Shown here: positions 31,756 through 46,453 of the stretch, in pieces
How the letters are laid out: every line of letters starts with the position of its first letter
Numbering within the stretch: position 1 is the stretch's first letter
Origin: Ecdyonurus torrentis
Lineage: Eukaryota > Arthropoda > Insecta > Ephemeroptera > Heptageniidae
NCBI GenBank assembly: GCA_949318235.1
Contig: OX439127.1
Location: 10,272,927 to 10,336,926, forward strand
DNA: 64,000 nt
Reading direction: 5' to 3'
Program-made: the position numbers and the translations under genes
The notes under the pieces: generated by a model
Databases searched by the model: none
What the model was told of the DNA's origin: nothing
What the model saw: the letters and a program-made list of their open reading frames with translations, nothing else

Positions 31756-33089
31756 CAGGTCTGAGAAGGGCCAAAAATTGGACATTTAAAAAATAAAAAA
31801 TTCTGAAATAATTTTTTTTTGGAACTGATATCTTATTAATAAGCTCATAAAGTGTTAAAAATATATGAAATTTCATCAGTTATTAAAAAAAAAATTCTCT
31901 GTAGCTAAAATGAGAGTTACCACTATAAGACCCCTCTCTTTTATTTTATATATACCCGTTGTTTCTATTTGTCATATCTTGTGTTATATTATATTGTACT
32001 AAGGTCCAAAATTTTATTTTAACAAACCGTTTAGTTTCTTTATTTAAACACAGAAATCTTTTCCCACTTGTTTCATGCTTTTATTAGAGCAAAAAGTTTC
32101 AATAATTAAAATATGAAACTGATCGAACTGCGTCATACTATTACTCTTATTCTTATACTCAAATTTCACTTATACTAACTATACATTAACTTTATCAATT
32201 ATCAGAATCTATACTGAATAACTCGCCATTTTTATCCACTGAAAAAAAAAAAAAAAAACTTCATCTTTTTGTTGTATTGCAATTTACATTTTTGTTTATA
32301 AACAAAATGTTACAGCAAAAAAGTTATTAGAAGTAGAAGTTTCGTCTTTCAAATAAATTGTGCAAATTTAAGTCGTGCAAATTTAAGTCGTATAAAATGA
32401 ATAAGAAATAGTAGACAACTTGTAGGTTTAGTAGGAAAAAAATAATAAAAACAAAAGGCGGAGAGCACAAAATACTAACAAAGTGCTATAGCAGACGATT
32501 TTGTGTTCCTGTCTTGTTTAAACAATGCTTTCTTACGAGGGAATGAAGCACCTATAACTCTAGTTAAAAAATTTTCTGAAACTGAAGATTTTACTGTATT
32601 TTACTGAGAGCTTTTGATTTCCTGAATTTCAACAAATTATTTTTTCATCGTCATCCAAATGGCTTCATATCAGATAAACAAAAGCTTATAAAGAAGTGTA
32701 AGCTTGTAAAAAGGCCGCAGTAAAATTTCAGTATGAAGAAACTTTTCTAATTCCAGTATGATTGATTCCCCGACAATAAATTACGTTTTAAATAAAACAT
32801 AACACAAAGTCATCTGCTATCACTTCGATAGTGTTGGTGGGTTCTGAGTCTGTTTATTTCTCAAAATTCCCTATTGCAATTCTGCTTTTGTGTAACAACT
32901 AGCCTAATCCAAGTACGTTCAAAAAAATATGAATTATGATTTTTAGAAAAAAAATAAAAAATTAAATTTTGTGCTGCCAAAAATTTTAATTATTCAACAA
33001 AGTAAAAATTTTAATGTCTGCTACTGAATTTGGCTTCCGTTGGGTCTCATTCGTTAAAAAAAGTGATAAAATTTTAAAATAATAATAAA

Positions 33090-33369
33090 GAGCAGAAAAT
33101 AAAAATTATTAAATTTTTTAAAAACCGTCATCTTAATTTATTCTTAAAACTAAAAATTTTTCGATTAATAATGAAGAATTTCCAATATTTGTGAACGTTA
33201 CAAAAAGCCATAAGCTAATATTAATGATTAAATTATATTTAATATTTGCTTGGCTTTGAATGTTCACAAATCTAGGAAATTCTTCATTATTAATCAAAAG
33301 ATTTTTATTTTTTAAGAATAAATTTAGGTGACTGCTTTTAAAAATTAGAATGATTCTTATTTTCTGCTC
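33090..33369. repeat. 280 bp imperfect palindrome nested in the hAT-like element
   Basis: The left arm starts GAGCAGAAAAT and the right arm ends ATTTTCTGCTC. Long matching blocks follow, such as TTAATAATGAAGAATTTCC against GGAAATTCTTCATTATTAAT, around a centre at about 33198-33250. It could be a MITE inserted in the larger element or an internal foldback. No clear target-site duplication. Confidence 0.7.
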
Positions 33370-33599
33370 CTATAATATTGTTACGTTAAAGGAAACAAAT
33401 GCAAGCCCAAAAATACAAGATAAAAACAAAAAAATTGACTAGAAATATCGCACCAAATCGTGTATTTTCTAACTCTAATTTCAAAATTTTTTGCGGGGGA
33501 TACCCCCGCACCCCCGGCAGGGGGGTGTCCCCCCCTGCACCCCCCCTCAATGGAGTGTTAGCCTTGGACCCCCCCCGTCGCAAAATCCTGCATACGCCA

Positions 33600-33602
<3 letters not shown>

Positions 33603-33660
<58 letters not shown>
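33603..33660. repeat. (TA)29 microsatellite, right half of a split array
   Basis: Perfect TA, directly abutting the right end of the hAT-like element. Confidence 0.97.
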
Positions 33661-33661
<1 letters not shown>

Positions 33662-33938
33662 GTCGCCAATTATTATGTAAGCAAAGGAAGACGTACGGAA
33701 GAGAGCCAACTATATACCAATGGGATTAAGTCAAGTGCACAAACGATCGCTATACTTTCTTAATAGAGTACGCTAAACTTGCTTTGACAGTAATAACACA
33801 CGAATGAGCGCCTTAATATTATTAGCTATTATATTATGTATAACAAAGAATTTATATTTAGCATTAGATCTCATTCATAATATTATATAATATAAGTGTG
33901 TGTGTGTGTGTGTGTGTATAGCTTTTATTTAAAGTCTC

Positions 33939-33941
<3 letters not shown>

Positions 33942-34001
<60 letters not shown>
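33942..34001. repeat. (GA)n microsatellite
   Basis: Perfect GA run of about 60 bp, shortly after a GT run. Confidence 0.96.
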
Positions 34002-34005
<4 letters not shown>

Positions 34006-35516
34006 GACATAATTGATAACATTATATAAGAAAATAGATCTATGTTTTTTTCAAACAAGATTTTAATCCCTTTATAAAGATGCTATATAATATATATTAT
34101 ATACGTCTATTTTATTTATCACTATTTAAACACTTATCGTTTACGATGTTATTTACATAATTTGTACGAAGTAAATAATATACTCAACTGTATTATATTT
34201 AAAGAAATTTTGAATGTCTAAAATTTGTTATGAGTATTGTATAAATTTAATCATGAAATGAGATTAAGATACTTCCATTTTTTTATATAAAAAAAAGTAT
34301 ATTATATATATAAAATATTATATACCAAATATAAAAATGATCTCAAAAGAATATCTTCTTATGATGTAATAAAAAATACTATGACTTTTAGGGAGGGTTG
34401 GAATGTTTTTAGGATTAATATTTAATAAAAAGCAACTAAATTAGAGAGAAAAAAGAACTATGAGGAAAAGATTAGGAGAAAATTTGATCCTTGGTTTGTT
34501 GTGTATAAAGCCGGATGTTAGTCTCTATACGGCCAATGAATTTTCTACCCTATGTTTCATTTAATATTGAAAATCAATAAGAAAACTATACTGACAAATA
34601 ATATATAAATAAAAGAGGATTATCTTCTCCGTTACAACACTGCAACAGTTTTTTTGTTTTTGTAACAAAACTTACAAGTTTTAACTTTTGGCCTGCATTT
34701 TAGTTAAAATAAAAAAAATATATAATAAAAATCTGTGCTGATGGAATTTTAATTATGTTAATTTTAAATCAGTTGCTTTAAATAGGAAGTGGAAGTAAAT
34801 AAAATGTTTTAGAAGCATCCTGGAGACTGAAACGAAAGCCTCTGTCATTCCGTATTTCCCGTATATAAAAACAAAAACAAAAAAACTGTATTATAATAAA
34901 AAAATTATGTACTTGTTATGTTAATTTATATAGACCTTACAAGCATCGGTATGGATAAATTTCTTGTATATATCTTAAATAAATTCTTGAAACAAAAAAG
35001 AAGTTAGAAGTATATTTCTTTATCTTCTTGTTGCTTTGATATTATATGCAATATGCATTCAGGCTAAATTATAAATAATATCAGAGTGCAATATGCATTC
35101 AAGGGGAAAATGTGGTTTCAAATAGTCTTTAGCCTGCAACAATAAGAATTTTGTGTATACAAATTACAACTATTCAAAATCAGAGCAATATGCAGCATCT
35201 AGATAACTTAATCTTTAGTATTATATTTTTTATATATATATAAAACATATATATATATATATATATATAGAACAATTATTTCAAGATGATGATCAAATAA
35301 AGTATAGGACAAAAAATGCAGTTTAAGTTATAGCATAATAGAGTCATGCCTTTATTATGTAAACAACTCAACTCAATTCTAAGGGTGCTTTTGCTCTTGG
35401 TCTCAGATTTAGTTTTTTGACTTCTTCTTCTTTTTTTTTATATATAATCCTGTTTTTCATACAAGAGAATTGTGTATATAGCAAAAAATGTAAGCACGTG
35501 TATGATCTCTCTCTAT

Positions 35517-35518
<2 letters not shown>

Positions 35519-35574
<56 letters not shown>
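35519..35574. repeat. (TC)n microsatellite
   Basis: TC run of about 55 bp; an interrupted GA run follows at about 35640-35660. Confidence 0.96.
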
Positions 35575-35579
<5 letters not shown>

Positions 35580-36694
35580 TTGCGTATAACTAAGAGAAAA
35601 AAAAGTATATAGATTGATAAAAAGAGAGTAAGTACGAGACAGAGACAGAGAGAGAAAGAGAATCGCTTGTGGGCTTTATGCCATGAAGGGGATGAAAAGG
35701 ATGAAAAGTTTTCAGAAGCAAACTGATGAATAAACCACAATACAATATTTATCCAAAGTAAAATTTACATTTTGCATACTTACATAATAATAGTCTCAAG
35801 TCTGAATATAACTTCTTATTATATAAACAAGCCGATCTGTATGAGTATGAAAACTAATACTTAATATTTTTACTTACAACATATAACTATACGTAAAAGA
35901 AAATAAGTATATTTATCTGCCTGCGGATATGTATAAAAAAAATAGATAGAGAAGCTTGACAAAGTTGTATAAGAGAGGGATAAACCAAAAAGGGAAGTCA
36001 ATCTACCAAGTAGACAGGTTTTATAGAAAGAGGGCGGAAACATTTTGGTTTGGAGTATCAGTCACAAACCATTTCATTCGCCTCATTGCTTTAAATCCTT
36101 AAACTTTTTTTTCTTTCTTTCTTTTTGAATTATATAATAAATAAAAAAGGATAAAAAATATATATACTATGTTTGAGATGAGATTTGTGTTTTATTAACT
36201 TGATATTGGCTAACAGGACTTATTTGCGTGTAAAAGGTTCAAAGTTAATGGAAAAGTATGGTTGATTTTATTTACAGCACTATATCGTTTTATAAGTAAC
36301 AATGTCAGTTTTAAATTTATTTATGTCAACTTGATCTCTGTAGTGATACAAAGAGAGTGAGAGTGAGAGTGTGAGTGTGAGAGAGAGAGAGAGAGAGAGA
36401 AAGGAGAAAAAAGACAGGGACAAAGCATGTTACTATAAGCTTTGATGTATAAATATCGCTGAAAACAAAATTATATACACTCTATTACATTAAGAGATGG
36501 GGTTATTTCTCTCTCTACGTTGTAAAATTTTACTTTTCGGTTAGTAAAAATAAACAAAATATATAAATTTATAATTATAAAAATAAAAGAATTGAAATGC
36601 GAGTATAAAATAACAACAATTCATAATTAATCAATTGAAAGCATAAAGGGGTTGATTACATTGTAAACACAAAGAAACAATTTTTTTTATTTGA

Positions 36695-36834
<140 letters not shown>

Positions 36835-37243
36835 TTAAATAAATAAAATTACACTATAAATAAATGAGAGGGAAATTTGACGTTCTTTGAAATTATTACT
36901 ATATATACTACAACTATATTATATATACAAATGGAGAGAGTATATAGGAGGAGCACAATTGTTCAATTGTAATTATTTTTCAATTTTTTGTTATTGTGTA
37001 GTAATCAAGTGAGGATTCAATGTTATATTTTGCGTTAAAAATTGTGACACAAAAGAGCGATCAATATACTTGCAAATTTATTTATAAAAATACATAAGTT
37101 AGTTTATTGTGATACAAATCAATATAATAATTGTAATTATTAATTAAATGTTTTTTTTATGCATTTCACTACGTGTTGTAAAATATGGCATTGTATATAC
37201 TGTAATTGTTTTCAATTCAAATGACAAACGTCTTTATAGTTTT

Positions 37244-37324
37244 CTCATCCTATATAATCATAATAATAAAAAAATGCACATCAGTTTATAGGTTATTGTA
37301 TATATCTATTAGAAATGATAGTAA
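37244..37324 (-). mobile_element. Retroposon tail remnant (copy 2)
   Basis: Shares with 15036-15114 the words CATCCTA, AGGTTATTGTAT and TTAGAAATGATAGT in the same order and spacing, with substitutions and small indels. The outer side carries TTCAATTCAAATGA, resembling copy 1's TTCAAATTCAAA tail. The listed plus frame over it is incidental. Confidence 0.45.
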
Positions 37325-37336
37325 ATATAGGAGAAT

Positions 37337-37337
<1 letters not shown>

Positions 37338-37369
<32 letters not shown>
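37338..37369. repeat. (GA)n microsatellite
   Basis: Perfect short GA run immediately after the retroposon remnant. Confidence 0.94.
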
Positions 37370-37372
<3 letters not shown>

Positions 37373-38495
37373 TAAAATAAATACCAAAATTTGTTTTATC
37401 ACAAGTTACCATAACCATCATCATTTCTTTTATATGAAGTTTGTTGCAATTTGTTTTTGTAACAAAGTATCATGGTCTTCGACACGTTTTATTTTTAATA
37501 AAACTTCATCATCTTCTTCTTCTTCTTTTTTTTTTTGAATATCTACTTTACTAAATATTATAAAAACTTATTCTGTACTTCATTGCTCTATGATAATTTT
37601 TTCTTTGTTGAATGAAAAGTGGTTTTATTTTCAAAGGAAATTAAACAGAGAAAAAAATGTGTTTAATTAATTAACTAACAGAATAACACACGATAACAGA
37701 ACACACAATACGATTACAGAATTATGTTTTTTTTTTTGTCCCACAGGACACGCGTGTATTTATTCAAATTTATGCATTTTTTTAAAACATAATTTTGATA
37801 TTATTTATTAATATTTCAACTGAAATTGTATATATATTTTTCTTAATTTACATATGTTTACAATTAAAACAATGCGATTATTTTGATTACCATAAGGTAA
37901 ATAAAATTAAATTTGTTTGTTTTTATGTGAATAAAATGAATGGAAAATGTATACAACCATAAAATGAATTAGGCCTAAAATATTATGATGAGTTTGTATG
38001 AACATTAATTATGTATGTATTATGTAGTATGATAAAAAAATAATAATAAATACTTTGCATGCAAATATAAGCTCTATAATATTTAATAAAAAACATATTT
38101 CATTTATTAATATTGTATGCATTTTTGTTTCCAAAAGTTTGTTCAAATCATTTCCTTCGCATGATTTTTACGAGGCGGGAATTTTGTCATGGTGCAGACG
38201 GCAATTCTCTTTCTTTTTTTCATATTATGTTCTATCATTAAAAAAAAAGAAGAAGTTTATTAAGATATAAACCAAATTTCTGGGGGATGGGGGAAGATTT
38301 AAATTTTGTTTACATTAGAGTACTTTAATTTCAATTTGTTTTCACTATTAAAATATAAATCCACCAAATTATACAATGAAATATCTAGAGCTCATAATTA
38401 TTATAATCAAGATTTAAAAATAATGTTGCAAATTTTAATTTTTAGTGTAAAGATACAGTAATATGTAATGTTTATAAGAATTGCAATACATATAA
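37370..38495. other. AT-rich spacer, nothing recognised
   Basis: Short CTT run near 37510 and several A/T homopolymers. No gene recognised. Confidence 0.6.
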
Positions 38496-38496
38496 T

Positions 38497-38512
38497 ACAC
38501 ACACACACACAG

Positions 38513-38599
<87 letters not shown>

Positions 38600-38601
38600 C
38601 A

Positions 38602-38687
<86 letters not shown>

Positions 38688-38700
38688 TAAGCACACACAC
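38497..38700. repeat. (CA)n microsatellite with scattered substitutions
   Basis: About 200 bp of CA with single interruptions (GGCA near 38512, AAA near 38583, AT near 38608 and an AAACATAAG break near the right end). Confidence 0.97.
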
Positions 38701-38704
38701 TGTT

Positions 38705-39035
38705 ATAGTCCTTTGAAGGAAGGAGAAAAAAGTTCCTTTGCAATTTGATTGCAAAATGTGTTGTTCTTTTGCCTGCTGTCTTTTGTCATTTTTAACACTT
38801 TTTTTTTATCAAACTTTAAATTATATTTAAAGTTAAAATTAATTTGATATAAATTATAAAAGCTTTTCATCATTATAAAAAAAAATAATAATAAAAAAAT
38901 GGCACAAACTAATTTTTACCTCTTTTTCTTTATATATATCAAAATGTTTTTTATTATTATTAACTTCACTATATATGAAGACAGGTTGTATACCTATGCA
39001 TAGGCCAGTTACAGTTGGCAATGCGTTACGTATAC
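38705..39035. other. AT-rich spacer, nothing recognised
   Basis: A/T homopolymers only. Confidence 0.6.
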
Positions 39036-39039
39036 TATA

Positions 39040-39180
39040 CATAATCGTAGTCTCTCTATATGTGGCAGGTGGGTGAGTGAGAATAGGACAGTGAGGGTTA
39101 CTCGCTCATACACCTGTCCTGTCGTGCGCCCGCTAATATACGCCCCGAGCAACACCTGCAACCCGCCATCCCAACAACTC
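39040..39180. other. G+C-rich patch with three CAGGTG/CACCTG E-boxes and a hairpin
   Basis: CAGGTG at 39066 and CACCTG at 39111 and 39153 lie within about 95 bp. AGGACAGTGAG (39085-39095) can pair with CTCA (39105-39108) and CTGTCCT (39114-39120). Composition is far above the flanking G+C. Such E-boxes bind Snail-type and bHLH factors. Possibly an enhancer or untranslated exon; no coding frame recognised. Confidence 0.3.
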
Positions 39181-39426
39181 TTCTTGTAATACATTTCACG
39201 TAATAAATTAATGTATGTACGATAGCAACAAAATATTAATATTACTGAGTTTTTTTTAGAATATTTATACCTTTAAAATAAAATGACAATATTTTTCATT
39301 TTTATTCAAACGAGAACTAAAAGTCTTTCTATTAAATAAGCAATTCTCAGTTGATGAATATGTGACACAAATTAAATACAAATTGTAATGTGATAATTGA
39401 TTGTCATTTGTTGTATATGTATGTGC

Positions 39427-39447
39427 TTGTCAATATTTTATTGACAA
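39427..39447. repeat. Perfect 9 bp stem hairpin
   Basis: TTGTCAATA, loop TTT, TATTGACAA, directly visible in A+T-rich DNA. No poly-T terminator context or gene nearby. Confidence 0.8.
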
Positions 39448-39619
39448 TCACTTCTATATTGTCTTATTTTGAGACAATAACCTAATCTAATGCATTTTAA
39501 TTGTATTATGAATGTAGGACGAAAGAAATGAAAAAAAGGATTTTAAATTTTATTTTAGTTTGTTTATTTATTTTATATGTAAAAAAAATCGATATCATTT
39601 GTTTATAGTATTATGAATA

Positions 39620-39627
39620 CTAATATG
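39620..39627. repeat. Target-site duplication, left copy (CTAATATG)
   Basis: Exact 8 bp match to 40338-40345, immediately outside the TAGGGACCGGAT terminus. Confidence 0.9.
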
Positions 39628-40337
39628 TAGGGACCGGATTTTCAGTTTTCAAAATGTGCATTTTCAGTGCTGAATTCAGTCCAGTTTTTTTGCATAATCA
39701 GTTTTTTTTTTTTGCATAATCAGATATCAGTTCACTTTCAGTTCAATTATACAAAAACAGTGAAATTCAGTTTTGATAATTTTTAACTTAAAAAAAAAAT
39801 TATCAACAGAGGAGGATAAAATTTATATTTTTTATGAAAAAAAAAATCGGTTAAATTCTTATCCAATACACTATACCAGCGTCATCAATGAGAGCTTTTC
39901 TTTGTCTTTTTGAACTTCTTTTTAACAATTTTTTTAATGGTGTTCAGTTGAATTCAGATAGTTTTAAGATATGCTTTGAAAATAATATTCTAAAAAAATA
40001 AAAATAAAAAATGAAACTTTTTCTTTTCTTTCTTTCGTCATTTTTTTTTTTTTTTTTTTTATTTATTTATTTATTTTTTTTTTGGTTAAAACACGTTACT
40101 TTAAGTTTTTGTCCAGTAAAAGTCCATTTTCAGTTTCCAAAAACTGAGAAAAACTGGGAAAAACTGACAAAAACTTAAAATAACTGACTCAGTTTACATA
40201 TTTCAAAAACAGTTTTTTTCAGTCCAAACTTTTTTGCATTTTTGGCAATAAAAGTTCATGATTCGTCGACATCTGAACTCAGATGTGACCTAGCATGCAT
40301 ATTTCAAAAACTGAACAAACTGGAGATCCGGTCCCTA
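39628..40337. mobile_element. Non-autonomous hAT element, 710 bp, complete with TSD
   Basis: The perfect 12 bp terminal inverted repeat is TAGGGACCGGAT / ATCCGGTCCCTA. It is flanked on both sides by the exact 8 bp sequence CTAATATG (39620-39627 and 40338-40345), the length expected for the hAT superfamily. Both subterminal regions are crowded with CAGTTTT / AAAACTG words, which hAT transposases typically bind in multiple copies. There is no transposase frame; the interior is A/T homopolymer-rich. It would depend on an autonomous hAT in the same genome. Confidence 0.9.
40041..40084. repeat. T-rich homopolymer and TTTA run inside the hAT element
   Basis: Poly-T with a short ATTT repeat; likely assembly-unstable. 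Confidence 0.9.
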
Positions 40338-40345
40338 CTAATATG
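40338..40345. repeat. Target-site duplication, right copy (CTAATATG)
   Basis: Exact 8 bp match to 39620-39627, immediately outside the ATCCGGTCCCTA terminus. Confidence 0.9.
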
Positions 40346-40349
40346 GTAA

Positions 40350-42060
<1,711 letters not shown>

Positions 42061-42232
42061 TCAAATGTTAGTAACCTTATCCAAAGTAAAGTAAAGTAAA
42101 GCTTCTTTTCCAAGGTATGGTTGGAGGTTTATATGTATATGTAGAATCAAAAAGAAGACAAGAGTAGAATAAGAAAATGATTAAGTCCTTGAAGAGTTCG
42201 TCTAACTTTATATAAATGCGTTTAAATTCTTT

Positions 42233-42264
<32 letters not shown>

Positions 42265-43460
42265 GCACGTACAGTACATAGTTAAAAGTAAAATGTTATA
42301 ATGATATGAAGTTATATATTATACATACATTTATATATATATAGAAAATTTATATGAAAACGTTTGCCTTTTATAAAATACATAACATATATCCTAATCA
42401 GTAAAGTATATAAGGAACTTAAATTAAGAATTCATATTTAATTATTAATTCCTTTATGTATAGATGGTCAACGTCGTCATGTAAAATATTAATTAAAATT
42501 GTTTTTAAGATTATTTATTAAAATACAGTCACGTATATATTATGGTTATGTATAAATCAAAATGTAAATTTATTTACTGAGGTAGGAAACATAAGCATAT
42601 ATTTATATTATATCAGTGTAAATTTATTTTATTAGGCGTTTTCTTTAATTTTACTGGTTTTTTATTATTATTACTGTTGTTAGTATTGCTGTTTTTATTG
42701 AAATTATTTATTAAATACGATTACTTATATACCTCTCTTATATTTTATGGTATATAGCAAAAAAATGCGAACGAGTAAAAGACCTTGCTGGAGGCTGTTG
42801 GTGTTAAAAAGCGTGAGGAGCGCGGAGAGCGCGGAGAGCATGCAAGACATACCAAAGTAGGTGGTATCGTAATACAAGACGAGAAAGAATGGAGACATTG
42901 TCTGTCTGCATACCTATTAAAAATTCCTTACTTAGCACACTAGTGGATAAAATTACACTCATCAGATATGCTTCACTTAGCACGACTTTCATGATGATAA
43001 TAATATGCAATGTTTTTATTTTATATGAAATATAATATAAAGGTGTAACATTCTTATTTTATTATCATCATCTCATTTCATTTATATTATTATTATTAAT
43101 AATAATAATAATAATGAAACTTATTAAAATGTAAATACAACACATGTTATGTTTGGTTGAACTGAATTGAAACACCAGAAAGAATCATTCATCAATCACT
43201 TCAACATGTCAAAACTTAACAAACAATTAGAGTTTGAGTCTAGCAAGCACACTATACCTTCTTTTTTGCTTTGCTGTTTTTCTAACGCGTGCTGTAATGA
43301 TGCTTTACTTTACGAAAGAGAAATACTTTTACTTATTTTGTTTATTATGTTATATTGGAAAATAAAATAGAAGTCTATCGAATATGTTTCCCTGCTTTAT
43401 TGATTGATTGATTGATTTACATATATATTAATTTACTTGTTTATTTATTTATTTGTTGTT
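42061..43460. other. AT-rich spacer with a small tandem duplication
   Basis: A 10 bp unit GCGCGGAGAG is repeated near 42819-42838 in a brief G+C-rich patch (42800-42900). TA runs near 42232-42264. No gene recognised. Confidence 0.5.
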
Positions 43461-43759
43461 CATTCATTCATTCATTCATTCATTCATTCATTCATTCATT
43501 CATTCATTCATTCATTCATTCATTCATTCATTCATTCATTCATTCATTCATTCATTCATTCATTCATTCATTCATTCATTCATTCATTCATTCATTCATT
43601 CATTCATTCATTCATTCATTCATTCATTCATTCATTCATTCATTCATTCATTCATTCATTCATTCATTCATTCATTCATTCATTCATTCATTCATTCATT
43701 CATTCATTCATTCATTCATTCATTCATTCATTCATTCATTCATTCATTCATTCATTCAT
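43461..43759. repeat. (CATT)75 tetranucleotide microsatellite
   Basis: About 299 bp of perfect CATT. All three plus frames read SFIH in rotation, giving spurious frames of 115-167 codons; the complement contains TGA stops. The same unit recurs in opposite orientation at 59083. Confidence 0.98.
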
Positions 43760-43796
43760 ATTTCATTCAAATTTTTTATTTATTTATTTATTTTTT

Positions 43797-43940
43797 ATGA
43801 AGAGGCTAAGAATTAGGAAAGTAGCGTGTTACATCCATACAGAAGGTTACGCATTCGATGTTTTAAGTTATGTGAAAGATGGTTTAATCATTTTAGGAAA
43901 AAAAAAATTAGCACGTAGAAGAGTAAAACTTTCTCTATAA
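43797..43940 (+). other. 47-codon open frame after the CATT array, unknown
   Basis: From ATG at 43797 a basic 47-residue frame (MKRLRIRKVACYIHTEGYAF at its start) runs to TAA at 43938. The composition is more protein-like than its surroundings, but there is no promoter, homologue or splice evidence that I can name. The longer frame upstream is repeat read-through. Confidence 0.12.
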
Positions 43941-45222
43941 GGTCAGCTGTATGAGTGGCGCTTTTGCTAGCTCACTTTGTGTTGTGTTTATATTAAAGTA
44001 GGTCATAAAGCGAGTTGTTATAGTGCTTGCTTACTTGCGTTGCCTGCAGTTGTGCCTTGCACGTGAGAAACAGTTTCTCATAAAGCTCTCAGCCAAGTGC
44101 CTTTTTATTTACAATGCAACTACTTCAATTATAGAGAAAAAAAAATCAATTGACTTCGATTTCAATAACATGCAGCAGCAGATTTTATTATTTTTTTTTC
44201 TGTTAGGTTTATACACTATTATGTAAAAGAAAGAAATAAAATTTTACTTTCATCCTTTCAATAAATATGAGATAAAATATACTTTAAAGCTTTAACTGTG
44301 TCATATTTTCAGAGAGAGAGAGAGAGAGAGAAGATGCTGATGTAAAAAATATTTGATGAAGACAAATACAGTAACGAAAAGTACAAGATATATATATAAT
44401 ACTGTATATAAAAAGAAAATATACAATATATACGAAAGTGAGAGGGGAATTTAGTTTCTCTTGACTTATTATTACGTACCCAATAAAAGTTTATACATAG
44501 GATTACATGAAAATTCTCACCCTATAAAAATGTTCATTATATCTTTTAGGATGAGTCTTGGTATATATATTATGACGAGTGAACAAAAATTATTAATAAT
44601 TATTTAGTAAGATTACAGTTCTAATGATATATTTTGGTTTAATGTCTCTTAAATAATACTTATCAATATCATCATTGGAAATCTAATCATATTTCATCTC
44701 CTTTTGTTTTCTCATTTAATCTTTAACTACAAACTTATCTCTCATAAAAAAAAAGGAAATTCAATAAAGGCAGGAAGTGCTATATATATAGTGTATATGT
44801 ATATAGCAATTATTGCATCAAAATTTAGTGATTCAGAATGGAAGTAAAAGTTATAACTATTATTATTATTTTTAAATAATATATAGGATAAAATACAATG
44901 CTTTGTTAACCGTTTTAACAAATAATAATCTTTATAACGCAACAAAGAAAAAGTTAAAAATGATAATATTAAACCAATCAGATCATACAAATTTGAAACT
45001 GTATAGTTTCTAAAATGCACTGGGCTAAATTGCCAATATTTTCAGAGTAACATTAAATACGGAAGATCACTGAAACCCTGAAATAGTCGAGAGTTATAAT
45101 TAACTCTTTTATCTAGAAATTTACAATTTGACATTCATTATATTTATTTAGCTACAGAACTCTATAAAGATTTCTTATCAATATGACTATAATTATTAAT
45201 GCATATAGATGATTAGAAAAGT

Positions 45223-45347
<125 letters not shown>

Positions 45348-45947
45348 CTTTGATACGTAAATAAATGGGACATCACATTTATGCACATGGGACACTTTCA
45401 TTTCATTATATCAGGATAGCTGACAACTATTATAAAGGAACAATCATCAATTTTATTTTTTAAACGTTCTATATTATGATACGTTCTACCTTTGCACACA
45501 GCGCGAAGCGATAAATTAAATAATTTAAACACATAGAAATCATAATTTATTCGGATATGAATTTTTGTTATATATGAAGTGTACCAAAGCGTAAACAATT
45601 TACATTAAAAATTATGTACTACACTAGTTTGACAACAGTCAATAAAAAATAGTAGATTTAATTTGGAAAATAAATAAATACTGCACCCTTTTAAAAACAA
45701 ATACGTGTCTTGCATAAAAAAAAAAAAAAATAGAAAGGAAGGAAAGAAGAAAAGAGAAAGAAAAATAAAAAAAAGCCCTTTTAATTTTGTCCTATATCTA
45801 TTTCCTCTAGTTCCTCTCACTTTATTTCTCTGTTCTCTCCTTTACTGTTTTTAATGAAGCAACTGTTTACTTAGGTATTGAGAAATATATAGTTTATATT
45901 CTAAAATTTACTTCACTTTAATTTTAATCATGCAAATTACTTAGACC

Positions 45948-45948
<1 letters not shown>

Positions 45949-45974
<26 letters not shown>
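45949..45974. repeat. Poly-A tract
   Basis: About 26 consecutive A. Confidence 0.94.
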
Positions 45975-45978
<4 letters not shown>

Positions 45979-46316
45979 TTAAGTTCTTGAACAGGGGTAA
46001 AATACTTATATATTTTTAGTATTATTTATTTAGTATAAACTTTTAAAATACATTTTTTATTCTTTTTCATTATTTGAATAATTTCCTAGCGCGAGATGCC
46101 ATAAAATATCGTTTCATCAGGCGGCTAATGTATTCTAATTAGTCAATATATAGGGGGTGAATAATTAAAATGCTTATTATAGAATAGCAAATGATCTAAA
46201 GCTTTCAATTGAATAGGGCTTAATAATAACACAACACTCATATTAATTGTTTTTATTTTTTTACTTTTATTATTTTTGTATAATCAATAATATAACGCTA
46301 TATTATTTTGAACAAA

Positions 46317-46453
<137 letters not shown>

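Larger units (their letters stand above)
33661..36690. other. AT-rich spacer with microsatellites
   Basis: Holds GT (about 33896-33918) and GA (about 33942-34001) runs, TA runs near 35230-35270, and a direct repeat TGCAATATGCATTCA at 35047-35061 and 35087-35101. No gene recognised. Confidence 0.6.

Noticed and set aside
32460..32600. hAT transposase fragment in the 31.7-33.6 kb element
   Set aside because: Only about a dozen residues look vaguely similar, and the frame is broken by stops; not enough to call a pseudogene.
43412..43940. Open frames of 115-167 codons reading SFIH repeats
   Set aside because: They are direct translation of a perfect CATT array; all three frames are open because the 12 bp super-period has no stop on that strand.
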